Made by a program: the position numbers and the translations under genes. The notes under the pieces are model-generated. The model worked only from the letters and a program-made list of their open reading frames with translations. It was not told the origin of the DNA and made no database searches. A stretch of 64,000 nt of DNA from Mactromeris polynyma (lineage: Eukaryota; Mollusca; Bivalvia; Venerida; Mactridae), in NCBI GenBank assembly GCA_032209605.1, contig JASFXZ010000028.1, positions 5,404,941 through 5,468,940 on the forward strand, in the 5' to 3' direction. Position 1 is the first letter of the stretch. Every line of letters starts with the position of its first letter. Shown piece by piece: positions 11,731 to 23,700 of this stretch.

Positions 11731-12611
11731 ACTAGCAGATTCAGGGGGGGGGGGGGGCGGGCCGCGGACATTTTATGACCCCTACTTCTCATCTGTACAT
11801 TGAACTAGTAAAAATCAGTCTCACATTGTACTGGCATTCAGCCAAGATATTTAATACGCATGACAAAGTGTTATCATCGCTACCAGACAGGGACCGTCGC
11901 TAGTACCCTGACTGCTATCTAGGGTGTGAAAACAGTCGGCGGATTAATATAGGTATGAAAGGAAGCATACTAACCAAGTGACAAGTATATTTATATTGGC
12001 ATTGTTGTGCATCTTAAAATTTTGATAATTACATTTACTTGACGATCAATTAAATGGCGATAATCTCATTTACTCACAAAAAGTATTCTAACAGTGCACA
12101 CAGACACATTTTAAATACATGTTCTGAATCTCCATTATGAAAGTAGACTTTGAAATGGATGTTCCAAAATATATCCCTAAAAGTCTCGTGTTTTTTTTAC
12201 AAAATTACACATATCACGGACATATAAACCATGTCCGTGCACATATACATGTATGAATAAATGTAATAATTTTTAAACAAATTTTAGGAAAATATCATTT
12301 TAAAAGTAATGGATTTTGCGTCTGTCAAAGGTAATTTCCTTAAAATTTTCTCATCGGGTCGGGATACCCCTCCCCCACCCACCCCATCTGCTCAACAATG
12401 CTCAATACCTTCCTACCTGATGTTTGCGTATGAATACAGATATCCTTAATTATAAGATTTTAAAATAAGCGATTCTGATTTATTGTAGCAGTATATAATA
12501 TCATGATGATGTTTATAAACAGTCATTGCCGTTTTATAAGGCTTGATCAAAACCCAAATAAGTTACGCCCCCCCCCCCCCCTCTAAGACCAAATCCTGGA
12601 TCCGCCCCTGG
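11731..12611. mobile_element. Possible MITE with GGCGGATCCAGG-type ends
   Basis: The left end reads CACTAGC(A/G)GATTCAGGGGG and the right end is the complement of CAGGGGCGGATCCAGG, each next to a G/C homopolymer. A shorter element in unit 2 (45862-46015) has better ends of the same type. No coding potential. Shared with unit 2 (41988-42902). Confidence 0.4.
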
Positions 12612-12760
12612 TATGTAGAGTGCAATGCAACTACAGCAATTTTAGATTTCTGATCAATAATGACCCAACTCTAATCTCCATTTAATCTACTCGACTTTAC
12701 ACTTTCTAACACTATCACTGACCTCTGTTATTTGTTCACCTATACACAGTGTTTAATATA

Positions 12761-13321
12761 CACTCAACAAAATTCCTAACCGGTCAGGTGGGTTTTATTT
12801 TTTGAAATTTCATAAGAATATTGACATTATATATTTGTAGCCATTATAGTGGTGGTTATTTCCGTTTTCAACTTATTTCAGGTGTCAAGAACCTTCAATC
12901 GGCGGCTATCCACCATACAAGCTCTTTGGGTGTAATTCAATGTCAATATTCTTATGAAATTTCAAAAAATAAAACCCACCTGTCGTAAATGAGTTCCGGC
13001 CTGTATCATTCCGACGGCTCGGGCGCGTTCTTCTTCAGTCATTCTCACCATGTGTTGTGTTTTTCAAAAAGGATTTTCATCAGCAATGACAAAAGTGTAC
13101 ACGAACACGTGCAAATATGTGTCCATGCCCAGCACGTGCAAAACGTGCTATAAACGTCAATACGCCTAATACGATTAATTTCATAGCGAGCCGGCTAAAA
13201 AATCAATAATTCACTGCATTACCTGTTCAAATATTGGTATGTGAATTTTTTTATGAATACATGCATTACTAGAAAAATAATAATACAATATAAACTGACC
13301 GATTAGGAATTTTGTTGAGTG
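12761..13321. mobile_element. Tc1-derived MITE, TA flanked
   Basis: Inverted ends CACTCAACAAAATTCCTAA with TA on both sides. An inner inverted repeat (GTGGGTTTTATTTTTTGAAA and complement) is separated by about 150 bases. On the minus strand near 12975-13055 there is a transposase N-terminus, MVRMTEEERARAVGMIQAG, so it derives from an autonomous Tc1 element. Shared with unit 2 (43054-43615). Confidence 0.8.
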
Positions 13322-13460
13322 TAATACATTAACTTTGTAGACATTCAAAATGGTTTTAAAACGCACCGTCAACATTAATGGTAATACTAATTGTAATAAT
13401 AATAATAACAAAATCATGATAATAATATATCTTTATTTTAAGAAGGGATCGTTGTAATAT

Positions 13461-13482
13461 CACGGACCTATATAGGTCCGTG
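13461..13482. repeat. Perfect 22-bp palindrome
   Basis: The half-site CACGGACCTAT is followed directly by its complement. Unit 2 lacks it (compare around 43735-43745). A related imperfect hairpin with CACGGACAT arms lies at about 12216-12240 in both units. Confidence 0.6.
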
Positions 13483-13799
13483 GTAATATGTACAAAGCAA
13501 ATCAACGTAGGTCACGTGTTTCCGACATGGCCTTCTATCTAGATACAACAACTTACATAAATAATGAAGACTTCTCTCATTGTTAACATTATTGTATGTG
13601 CACTGTATAAACTTAAATGAATAAAGAAATACAAAAAATAAAACAATAATGAAGACTGTTATATATAAAACTTTTATTCCTCCAATTTCTGAAGAGTTCC
13701 ATATAACAAGTATATTTATAAATACAAATCAGCAGTTGAACACTTGTAGATGTACACAAAATAGTAAAAGTATCATGAACCATACATACATACCAATAC

Positions 13800-14025
13800 T
13801 CAACCACACGTACACACGCAAGCACACGTACACAAAACAAACATGCACGCACGCACACGTACACAAAACAAACATGCACGCACGCACACGTACACAAAAC
13901 AAACATGCACGCACGCACACGTACACAAAACAAAATGCACGTACTCACATGTACACAAAACAAACATGCACGCACGCACACGTACACAAAACAAACATGC
14001 ACGCACGTACATGTACACAAAACGC
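13800..14025 (+). repeat. 31-bp minisatellite upstream of copy A promoter
   Basis: About seven units built from CACGCACGCACACGTACACA and AAACAAACATG. The unit is 31 bp, so each strand stays open in successive frames and gives Thr/His/Arg-rich or Cys/Val-rich pseudo-proteins. It ends about 650 bases before exon 1. Unit 2 has a related array at 44048-44285. Confidence 0.9.
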
Positions 14026-14530
14026 ATAGGGACACATATGAATAAATACAGCAATGATATTTGAAACTGCCAAATGACTCAAAACATTGATATAAAACCA
14101 CCAAGGAATAAAATAGATGACACATCAGATTAGCCTGGATTACCTGCCCTTACCATTACATTATCTTATGTGCAGCGTGACTAACATCAGATTAGTTGTC
14201 TTCAGCACATCCCTGATGCAATCACTTTCTGCGAAAACGAAATGATTATAGCATATTAATCTGTCACAAGCATGTATTATATCAAATTATCTTGAATATA
14301 TCCTTTTTTCTGGCTGGAGTATTATGTCAGTTATTAACACATACGCCACGACTTTATCATGTACACACATATATTTATTGACATAACGTTGCCCAACTTT
14401 TACATTGGTCACATGAGCTATAACACGTTTATAGATTCGTGGCTATAATCATTATATTTAAAAACGGAATCCAAATAATTCGTAAAATTTTGAAATACTT
14501 TTGCGATACATGAGGTCAAATACTTGTGTC

Positions 14531-14540
14531 GCTATAAACC
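14531..14540 (+). promoter_or_regulatory. Putative TATA box of copy A
   Basis: GCTATAAACC lies about 130 bases before the ATG and is conserved at 44791-44800 in copy B, where the leader has about 31 additional bases. Inference from motif and position only. Confidence 0.35.
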
Positions 14541-14669
14541 GTCACGGAGACATAAAGCTACCTGTCGTCTACTTACAGTTTCGAGGTTATGACTGAATGA
14601 CAGTTTTAGCAAGCATACATTAAGACGATCAGAGATTCAGCTAACAGGTTAAATACATTGTCACAGAAG

Positions 14670-14730
14670 ATGAAGTGGACATTGCCTCACAGTGGGATTT
14701 TATTAACTGGGATTTTTCTGTTGTGCAAAG
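14670..14730 (+). CDS. Copy A exon 1 (signal peptide)
   Basis: Twenty codons plus one base: ATG, Lys, Trp, then a hydrophobic core. Donor GTAAGT at 14731. The ATG was chosen because the next exon in frame lacks a start and this codon is followed at once by a signal sequence, conserved in copy B with only synonymous changes. Confidence 0.85.
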
Positions 14731-17700
14731 GTAAGTCTGGGCGCGGGTGTTAAGACGTCGGTACCATCCCTCACAGTCGTTATTAGTCCGTACTGGCTGT
14801 CTGTACACACTCCATTCAGCCGGAGCCCACATGGCGTTGGTGATCCGTAATGGTAAAATCCGGTCTAAATTGATCGAAATGACCCTTGAGATTCAGCCCC
14901 TAGTGAAACCCCTGATTAATACTTACTTTGTGATATACTATGAAAGATTAAAATGCGATTTTGGAACTCTTTGTGAGAATAAATAAATGTTGAGTTATAC
15001 CAAACTATTTGCTAATTAGTGCGTAAAACTATTTGTAGAACACCGTGAACTGTTATTGCACTTATTGTTATTATTTTGGACTTGTGTGAAATAAAAATGA
15101 AGAAAACGACATTCGCCTTGCGTGCTGCTTACAGTGGTGGTAGATATATGCAAACAACTATCGGCGAAGAAATACGCCCCTCCAAACGCTTCTTTAAAAT
15201 ATGTATCTTTAACGTTCAGTTTGTACTGTACTTAATGATAGATTCATCAAGCCACGAGGACGACAGATTTACAAATAAACTAAAATGACTACAAAAATAT
15301 GAGACACGGTCCCGTTTCATTAACATTCTTATCTAAAGTTTCGATTTAAGATGACTCCCGTAGTTTGTGCAAACAATAATGTAATTTACAATCCAAGTGT
15401 AGCCAATAACCAAGACTGGACTATATTTACGATGGCTTCAATCGGCCACCTTAAGTTTCAAACTCAAGTTGAACGGCGTGTCAAGATTGAACTAGAAAGA
15501 AATGCATTTAGAATCAGTACGAATTTATTTTATACTGCACTGAAATATTGAATTTGATACAGCACTGAATCATCGAAATGTGATACAGCACTGAAATATT
15601 GAATTTGATACAGCACTGAAATAGATACAGAACCGAATCAGTGAATTTGATACAGAACTGAATCAGTGAATTTGATACAGAACTGAATCAGTGAATTTGA
15701 TACAGAACTGAATCAGTGAATTTGATACAGAACTGAATCAGTGAATTAGATACAGAACTGAATCAGTGAATTTGATACAGCACTGAATTATTGAAATTGA
15801 TACAACACTGCTTCAGTGAAATTTGATAAAGCAATGAATTATTGAATATGATACAGCACTGAGTAAGTGAATTTGATAGAGCCCTGAATTAATGAAGTTT
15901 AATAACCCACTGAATCATTGAATTTTGATAAATGTAGTCCTGATTGTGTGAGCACAGAAATTTCACAATTTTACTAAAATATTTCTACTAGGTAAGTGCC
16001 TAGTGTTAACCAAAAAAAAACCTCCAAAGTCTCGTGTGTACATATATATACACTCAACAAAATTCCTAATCGGTCAGTTTATATTGTATTATTATTTTTC
16101 CAATAATGCATGTATTCACACAAAATTTCACATACCGATATTTGAACAGGTAATGCAGCGAATTATTGATTTCTTTTAGCTGGCTCGCTATGAAATTAAT
16201 CGTATTAGGCGTATTGACGTTTATAGCACGTTTTGCACGTGCAGGTCATGGACACATATTTGCACGTGTTCGTGTACACTTTTGTCATTGCTGATGAAAA
16301 TCCTTTTTGAAAAACACAAAACATGGTGAGAATGACTGAAGAATAACGCGCCCGAGCCGTCGGAATGATACAGGCCGGACCTCATTTACGACAGATGGGT
16401 TTTATTTTTTGAAATTTCATAAGAATATTGACATTATTTGTTTGTAGTCATTATATTGGTGGTTATTTCCGTTTTCAACTTATTTCAGGTGGCAAGAACC
16501 ACCAATATAATGACTACAAACAAATAATGTCAATATTCTTAAGAAATTTCAAAAAAATAAAACCCACTTGTCGTAAATGAGGTCCGGTCTGTATCATTCC
16601 GACGGCTCGGGCGCGTTATTCTTCAGTCATTCTCACCATGTTTTGTGTTTTTCAAAAAGGATTTTCATCAGCAATGACAAAAGTGTACACGAACACGTGC
16701 AAATATGTGTCCATGACCTGCACGTGCAAAACGTGCTATAAACGTCAATACGCCTAATATGATTAATTTCATAGCGAGCCGGCTAAAAAAAATCGATAAT
16801 TCGCTGCATTACCTGTTCAAATATCGGTATGTGAAATTTTGTGTCAATACATGCATTATTAGAAAAATAATAATACAATATAAACTGACCGATTAGGAAT
16901 TTTGTTGAGTGTACATTCAAGTTGTGTCAACGTTTATGTTATCGGAAACTTAAATTTATCGACTGACACGATATAGTTTCTTATTGCTGCACACGAAACA
17001 CCGTGGATGACAAACATAAGGCATTTATCTGGTATAGAAGCGACAATAGCTTCTACATGTCACGCGATGTTCGTCACTAATCATCACGAGTATGTAACTG
17101 CGACAATTACAGGTGAAGAAGATACGCATAAACAATATGATATATGAATACATGAATATACACACATTCAACTCTCCATGTAACGGCATTTTGTTTGTAC
17201 CCTGGATATCGTTGAATTGAATCAATAACGCAATGTGCAGATTGGTTCCCAGGATTATGGTCGTTTAACAAATAGTTGGGAGTAACGAATATCGATGAGA
17301 CAAGAGTTGACGGTAGTATTACGATTGTGGGTCATAGACGCTGCCTCCGAAGGTCCCTCCGTGGGATTTTGATAAGCGGTTTTACAATATATATGTATGC
17401 GAAATTCTCAAAAAGCTCCCCAAATTACGAAGAGGACGAAAACATAACAATTATCCAAATACATCTCATTGACGAACAAACGGACGAAATTTAAGCACAG
17501 ACTAAATAATTTTAACGTTGGTTCATGTTCCACGGGGTTATATCAACTCGGGTGAGATAGGACGTGGTGGGCAATAATTTCTTGCCATCAAGTCTAAAGA
17601 TGACTTTGATGTAAAAAACGAGGAAGAAAAAGACGAAAACAATGAGGGAGACGATAATGATGATGAGGAAGACGACAATGATGAGGGAGACGATAATGAA

Positions 17701-20700
17701 AATGATGTGGACGGCGGAAATGATGTTGACAAGGATAATGATGAGGAAGACAATAATGATGATATAGACGATAATGAGAATGATGTTGACAAGGATAATG
17801 ATGAGGAAGACGATAATGATGAGGACGACGATAATGATGAGGACGGCGATAATGATGAGAACGACGATAATACGAATGGTGATGATGAGGTCGATGGTAA
17901 TGATGAGGACTAGGATACTGATGAGGAAGACGATAATGATGAGATCGACGATAATGAGTATGATGTTGACGAGGATAATGATGAGGAAGACGATAATAAT
18001 GAGATCAACGGTAGGGATGAGGACGGCGATAATGATGATGACGGCGATAATGATAAAGATGAGGACCACGATAATGATGAGAACGACGATTATGATCAGG
18101 ACGACGATAATGATGAGGACCGCGATAAATTATTGTAACTTGGTGCAAAAATCAAGTTTTAGATATCGTTTGTCGAAAGATGGAATAGTGTTAAATGTTA
18201 TATAATCATTCTTAGTATATTTAACGTTCAATTGATACATGGAAATATACATTTAAAAGCGTACTCAGCAGTACAATTCTCGTTTCGGATGATCGATTCT
18301 TCTATACCGTGTGTCCGGATGAATAAAGCAATTCTCCGTTGTCCTGCTCTAAAATGTTCACTATATTTTCATCCAGATACATTTGTCATAAGCTATGGTA
18401 AACACAAATGTTGGCCACACCATAATAAAGCAAAGAATGATAATTTAATGTATTTGTGAATGTTTGCATGAATAATTTATGTGTTTGTTATAACGCTAAA
18501 ATATGTTACTTGCTGTATTTCAATTAATAATTGCTGTTTTGTATTGTCATTTAATGCCACATTTATCATCTATAATATCATTTGCTGTCAGGTTCATGGT
18601 TCTGTAGCTTCATTTCAGACATTAGAATGACGATGCTGACGTTATTGTTAAAAATGTTGTTGTTTTTTGTTGTGTTATAGTGACGTTGTTTAGTTGTTGA
18701 TTTTGCTGTTGTTGTTATTGTGGCGGTATTGCGATTACAAGTGATATTTCTTATTGATAAAGTGTTAATGTTGCCGTTGTTGTTAGTGGTGGTATTGCCG
18801 TTGTTGTTAGTGGTGGTATTGCCGTTGTTGTTAGTGGTGGTATTGCCGTGTTTGTTAGTGGTGGTATTGCCGTTGTTGTTAGTGATGGTATTGCCGTTGT
18901 TGTTAGTGATGGTATTGCCGTTGTTGTTAGTGGTGGTATTGCCGTGTTTGTTAGTGGTGGTATTGCCGTTGTTGTTAGTGATGGTATTGCCGTTGTTGTT
19001 AGTGATGGTATTGCCGTTGTTGTTAGTGGTGGAATTGCTGTTGTTGTTAGTGGTGGTATTGCCGTTGTTGTTAGTGGTGGTATTGCCGTTGTTGTTAGTG
19101 GTGGTATTGCCGTGTTTGTTAGTGGTGGTATTGCCGTTGTTGTTAGTGATGGTATTGCCGTTGTTGTTAGTGATGGTATTGCCGTGTTTGTTAGTGGTGG
19201 TATTGCCGTGTTTGTTAGTTGTGGTTATTGCCGTTGTTGTTAGTTTTGGTGATGCCGTTGTTGTTGGTGTTGTCGTTAGTGTTAGTGTTGTCGTTATTGT
19301 TAGTGTTGGTGTTGTCGTTGTTGTTAGTGTTATTGTTGTCGTTGTCGTTGTCGTTGTTGTTGGTGTTGTCGTTGGTGTTAGTGGTGTTATTGCCGCTGCT
19401 GTTAGTGTGGCCGTTGTTGTTGGTGTTAGTGTTGCCGTTGTTGTTAGTGGTGGATTTGTCGTTGTTGTCAGTAGTGTCGCCTCCGCTGTTGTTGGTGTTG
19501 GTGCTGTATTTGTTGTTGCTAACAGTGCTGGTAACGCTGGTACAAGTGTTGGTTTTATATTCAGAAAGTTGATAATATAATGTCATTGTTTTCGTTAAAG
19601 TTGTTCCCGATTACTTAGAGAAGCTGATTCATTCTTGGTGGGGACCCCTGTCATTCAGAGTATGCAGAAATGTTTAAAATCATATTTGTACAATTTTTTT
19701 ATTCTTTTTTAGGATCATTGGTTCTAGGAACGCAATGCTCTCCTGCAGAAAGAAACAACAGTCTGACTACATGTTTGGACAATATAAGAGCAAAGTTTCT
19801 TGATCCAGACAGTTTCTGGTTCGGTAACAGCTATGCGTCACACTGTAAGGACAACATAGGTGGACTCGATTGCGTAAATACGGAACCAGGCAAAACAAGC
19901 ATAGAAACACGATTGTTTACAAGCTCATCTGCAATGTCCTCTATGGATAGATTCCTGGAACTGAGATATGAATCTTCCGGAAGTAAGTTTTGTGATAATT
20001 CTCTCCCATATAACTGAAGATAATTTTAATAACATAACGGAACATGTGCTGTACTCTGTGATTGTTTTTCATGACTTCAGAAATACGGAGACTTGATTTA
20101 TTTGTAGGTGAAATTTCTTCTTTTTAAGATGGGGCTGGGGTAGGAAAGTTGCTATGCACTTTTTGCTCAAGTATACACGTCTTGCCAATTACTATTATTT
20201 TAAACTGCCGTCGTTAAGGAATAGATTTATGTAAAAAACATTGCACTGTCATGTTTTTTAAGATAATTAGATAGATTTGTATTCAATTGGTCCTTGCTAA
20301 TTTTCACCGCATTTGCCATATCATAATAATATACTTAAATGATTGTAACTTCCTAACTATGCGGTAATTGTTTTTAAAATTTGGAAATAAGTCTCCTATC
20401 TGATACAGATGAAATAAGTCACCTATCTGATACAGATGAAATAAGTCACCTATCTGATACAGATGAAATAAGTCACCTATCTGATACAGATGAAATAAGT
20501 CACCTATCTGATACAGATGAAATAAGTCACCTATCTGATACAGATGAAATAAGTCTCCTATCTGATACAGATGAAATAAGTCACCTATCTGATACAGATG
20601 AAATAAGTCACCTATCTGATACAGATGAAATAAGTCTCCTATCTGATACAGATGAAATAAGTCACCTATCTGATACAGATGAAATAAGTCACCTATCTGA

Positions 20701-23700
20701 TACAGATGAAATAAGTCACCTATCTGATACAGATGAAATAAGTCACCTATCTGATACAGATGAAATAAGTCACATATCTGATACAGATGAAATAAATCAC
20801 CTATCTGATACAGATGAAATAAGTCACCTATCTGATACAGATGAAATAAATCACCTATCTGATACAGATGAAATAAGTCACCTATCTGATACAGATGAAA
20901 TAAGTCACCTATCTGATACAGATGAAATAAGTCACCTATCTGATACAGATGAAATAAGTCACCTATTTGATACAGATGAAATAAATCACCTATCTGATAC
21001 AGATGAAATAAGTCACCTATCTGATACAGATGAAATAAGTCACCTATCTGATACAGATGAAATAAATCACCTATCTGATACAGATGAAATAAGTCACCTA
21101 TCTGATACAGATGAAGGATACAATTATAACGGGTGCCATGGTAACAAGGCTTAAACTAAACTATATTCGTGTCCCCTCCGCTTCCTGCACACAACATTCG
21201 CCCCATTTAAAACCATCATCAGTTCTTCGTTTTTGATACTTTCAAATCAAATCGGTGATACTATAAACGATATTACAGAGAGGATAAAAAGAGCCTAATA
21301 CAATGTAAGTACAAGAAAATCAGTCGCCGCTAAAGAATTGAATGACATTTTGTTATTTACATTATTTTGTACAAAAAACATGTAACTAAAGCATTACACT
21401 CCATTTTAGTAGTGTCAAACACGTAAACAAAAAATATTAATCTGTTTACAGACCCAGTTCCAACTTCTCTGTATATAGCAAGCTCTTTGTTCACAAAAAT
21501 AATAATATTTAAAATTTGCTTTCTTTGAATCTTTTACATAAATTCTCATTAAGTTTCTAAATAATTATCTCAGGCTATCATGACACTCAAAATTTATCAC
21601 AGGAACACATTTTCTTTTCTGATCCATACGTATGTAAAAAAATAAGCTTAGAATAAGCACTACTTCTATCTAAATATTTATTTCATACAGTTAACGCATC
21701 ACTTCTATTTGTTATAATTTGTTATGTAAAAGATTCAAAGAATGCAATTTTAAATATTATTATTTTGCTTTATACAGAGAAGTTGGAACTGGGTATATAA
21801 ACAGATTAGCTACTGTAATTGATTTTTACTTGATTGATCCACTAAAGTGTCATAGTCACTAAACATTCAACCTAGTCAATAATCAAATAACAACCTCTAA
21901 ATATAGGTATACATGGTGACAAGAGTTCAACTGTTTATGTGTGTTCATTTAGTAATGTTAATATCGCTAGTTCTGTCAAGTGATTGAAGAAATCCAACCA
22001 AAGTGCTGGATTTCCGCGGGATTTATTGTTTACATCACGTGAGAACTATTTTCAACTTTCTAAAATTAAACTTTCCATAGACTGGTTTCAAATATTATAT
22101 CAGTCAAAATAGACCTTGACCATTTGAAATCGTGCACCACATGAGGGAATAAATTAAAAGATTAAAAAAAAATATTACAAATACTTTATTGTCAGTGGGT
22201 AAAATTATCTTGAATCGAATAATCTTGGAAAAAAAATTAAGTCACGTGCCCCTTCACGTACAAATTAAGTGACGTGCCCCTCCACGTACAAAACATTATC
22301 CCATTCCAGACAGTACCCCGCACTTCAGTGCGGCGACAATAAGAGATGAGGACTGTCTCTCCAATATTCTACACATTGAATATTTGTTCATTGGAAATTC
22401 ATCATCAAAAGAAGCACCAAAGATAAACAATATTTCGAATACGTTCCTACCCATGCACCGAACATTTTAAAGACATTAGGTGCGGGTGGGCGAACCTCAA
22501 TGTTTACAATTAGCCCTATAGTAACACAAAGTCTTGTTTAATTACAGAGAACTACAATGCATGCGGAAACCAGTTTCTAACCACAGAGTCATGGTCCTAT
22601 GACGTTGATCCATTGTCTGACACTATTGTATACCCTTGGTATGTTAAAAACTTTCCGATCTACGCCAACTGGGACTACAAGCTCGGAGATCTATTCACAT
22701 TGATTGTGTATGATGTTGGTAATTTTATAACGCACGGCGTTTATATCAATATTCAGGGAGATGACATGACAACAGCAGAGGTAAGTCTGTCCTGGGACAG
22801 GAATTATGTCTATTACGCAGCCCTAAGCTCTCATCACTCATCCCTCAGCTCATAGCACTCAACCCACAGCACTTAGCACTCAATCCTCAGCACTTAGCAC
22901 TCAACTCTCAGCACTAAGCACTCAACCCTCAGCACTTAGCACTCAACCCTCAGCACTTAGCACTCAACCCTCAGCTCTTAATACTCAACCCTCAGCACTC
23001 AACCCTCAGCACTTAGCACTCAACCCTCCGAACTTATCACTCAACCCTCAGCACTTATCAATCAACCCTCAGCACTTAGCACTCAACCCTCAGCACTTAG
23101 CACTCAACCCTCAGCACATAGCACTCAATCCTCAGCACTCAGCACTAAACTCTCAGCACTTAGCACTCAACCCTCAGCGCTTAGCACTAAGCCCTCAGCA
23201 CTTAGTACCCAACTGTCGGCACTCATCACACTGCTCTAAACTCTGAGAAGTCAACCTTAAGTACTCAACTCTCAGTACTCAACCCTCAGTACTCAACTCT
23301 CAGCACTCAACCGTCAGCACACATATACAACCCTCAGTACCCAACTCTCAGCACTCAACCCACAACTCTCAACTCTCAGCACTCATCCGTCAGTAATAAA
23401 CTCTAATCACTCAAACCTCAGTACTCAACTCTCAGCACTCATCCCACAGCTTTCAACTCTCAGCAATCAGCACTCAACTCTCTGCACTCAACTCTCATCA
23501 CTCAACTCTCAGCACTCAACCCTCAGTACTCAACTATCAGCACTCAACTCTCAGTACTCAACTCTCAGTACTCAACTCTCAGCACTCAACCTGCAATGCT
23601 CAACTCTCAGCACTCATCCGACCGTACTCAACTCTCAACACTCAACACTCAGTACTCAACTATCAGCACTCAACCCTCAGTACTCAACTCTCAACACTCA

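Noticed and set aside
13613..14125. Cys/Val-rich minus-strand proteins and Thr/His-rich plus-strand proteins
   Set aside because: Products of the 31-bp CACG/ACAC array, open in rotating frames on both strands.
17512..18205. Asp/Glu-rich or Ile/Val-rich proteins
   Set aside because: Frames of the GATGA minisatellite, absent from copy B and without splice or start context.
18720..19580. 286-codon Leu/Val-rich open frame, and similar frames at 47827-49353
   Set aside because: A 21-bp repeat without stops in several frames on both strands. It lies in intron 1 and has no conserved start or signal.
20381..21154. 257-codon open frame of ISHLSDTDE repeats
   Set aside because: It is the 27-bp intron 2 minisatellite. 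Copy B has one unit, and the frame opens and closes in intron sequence.
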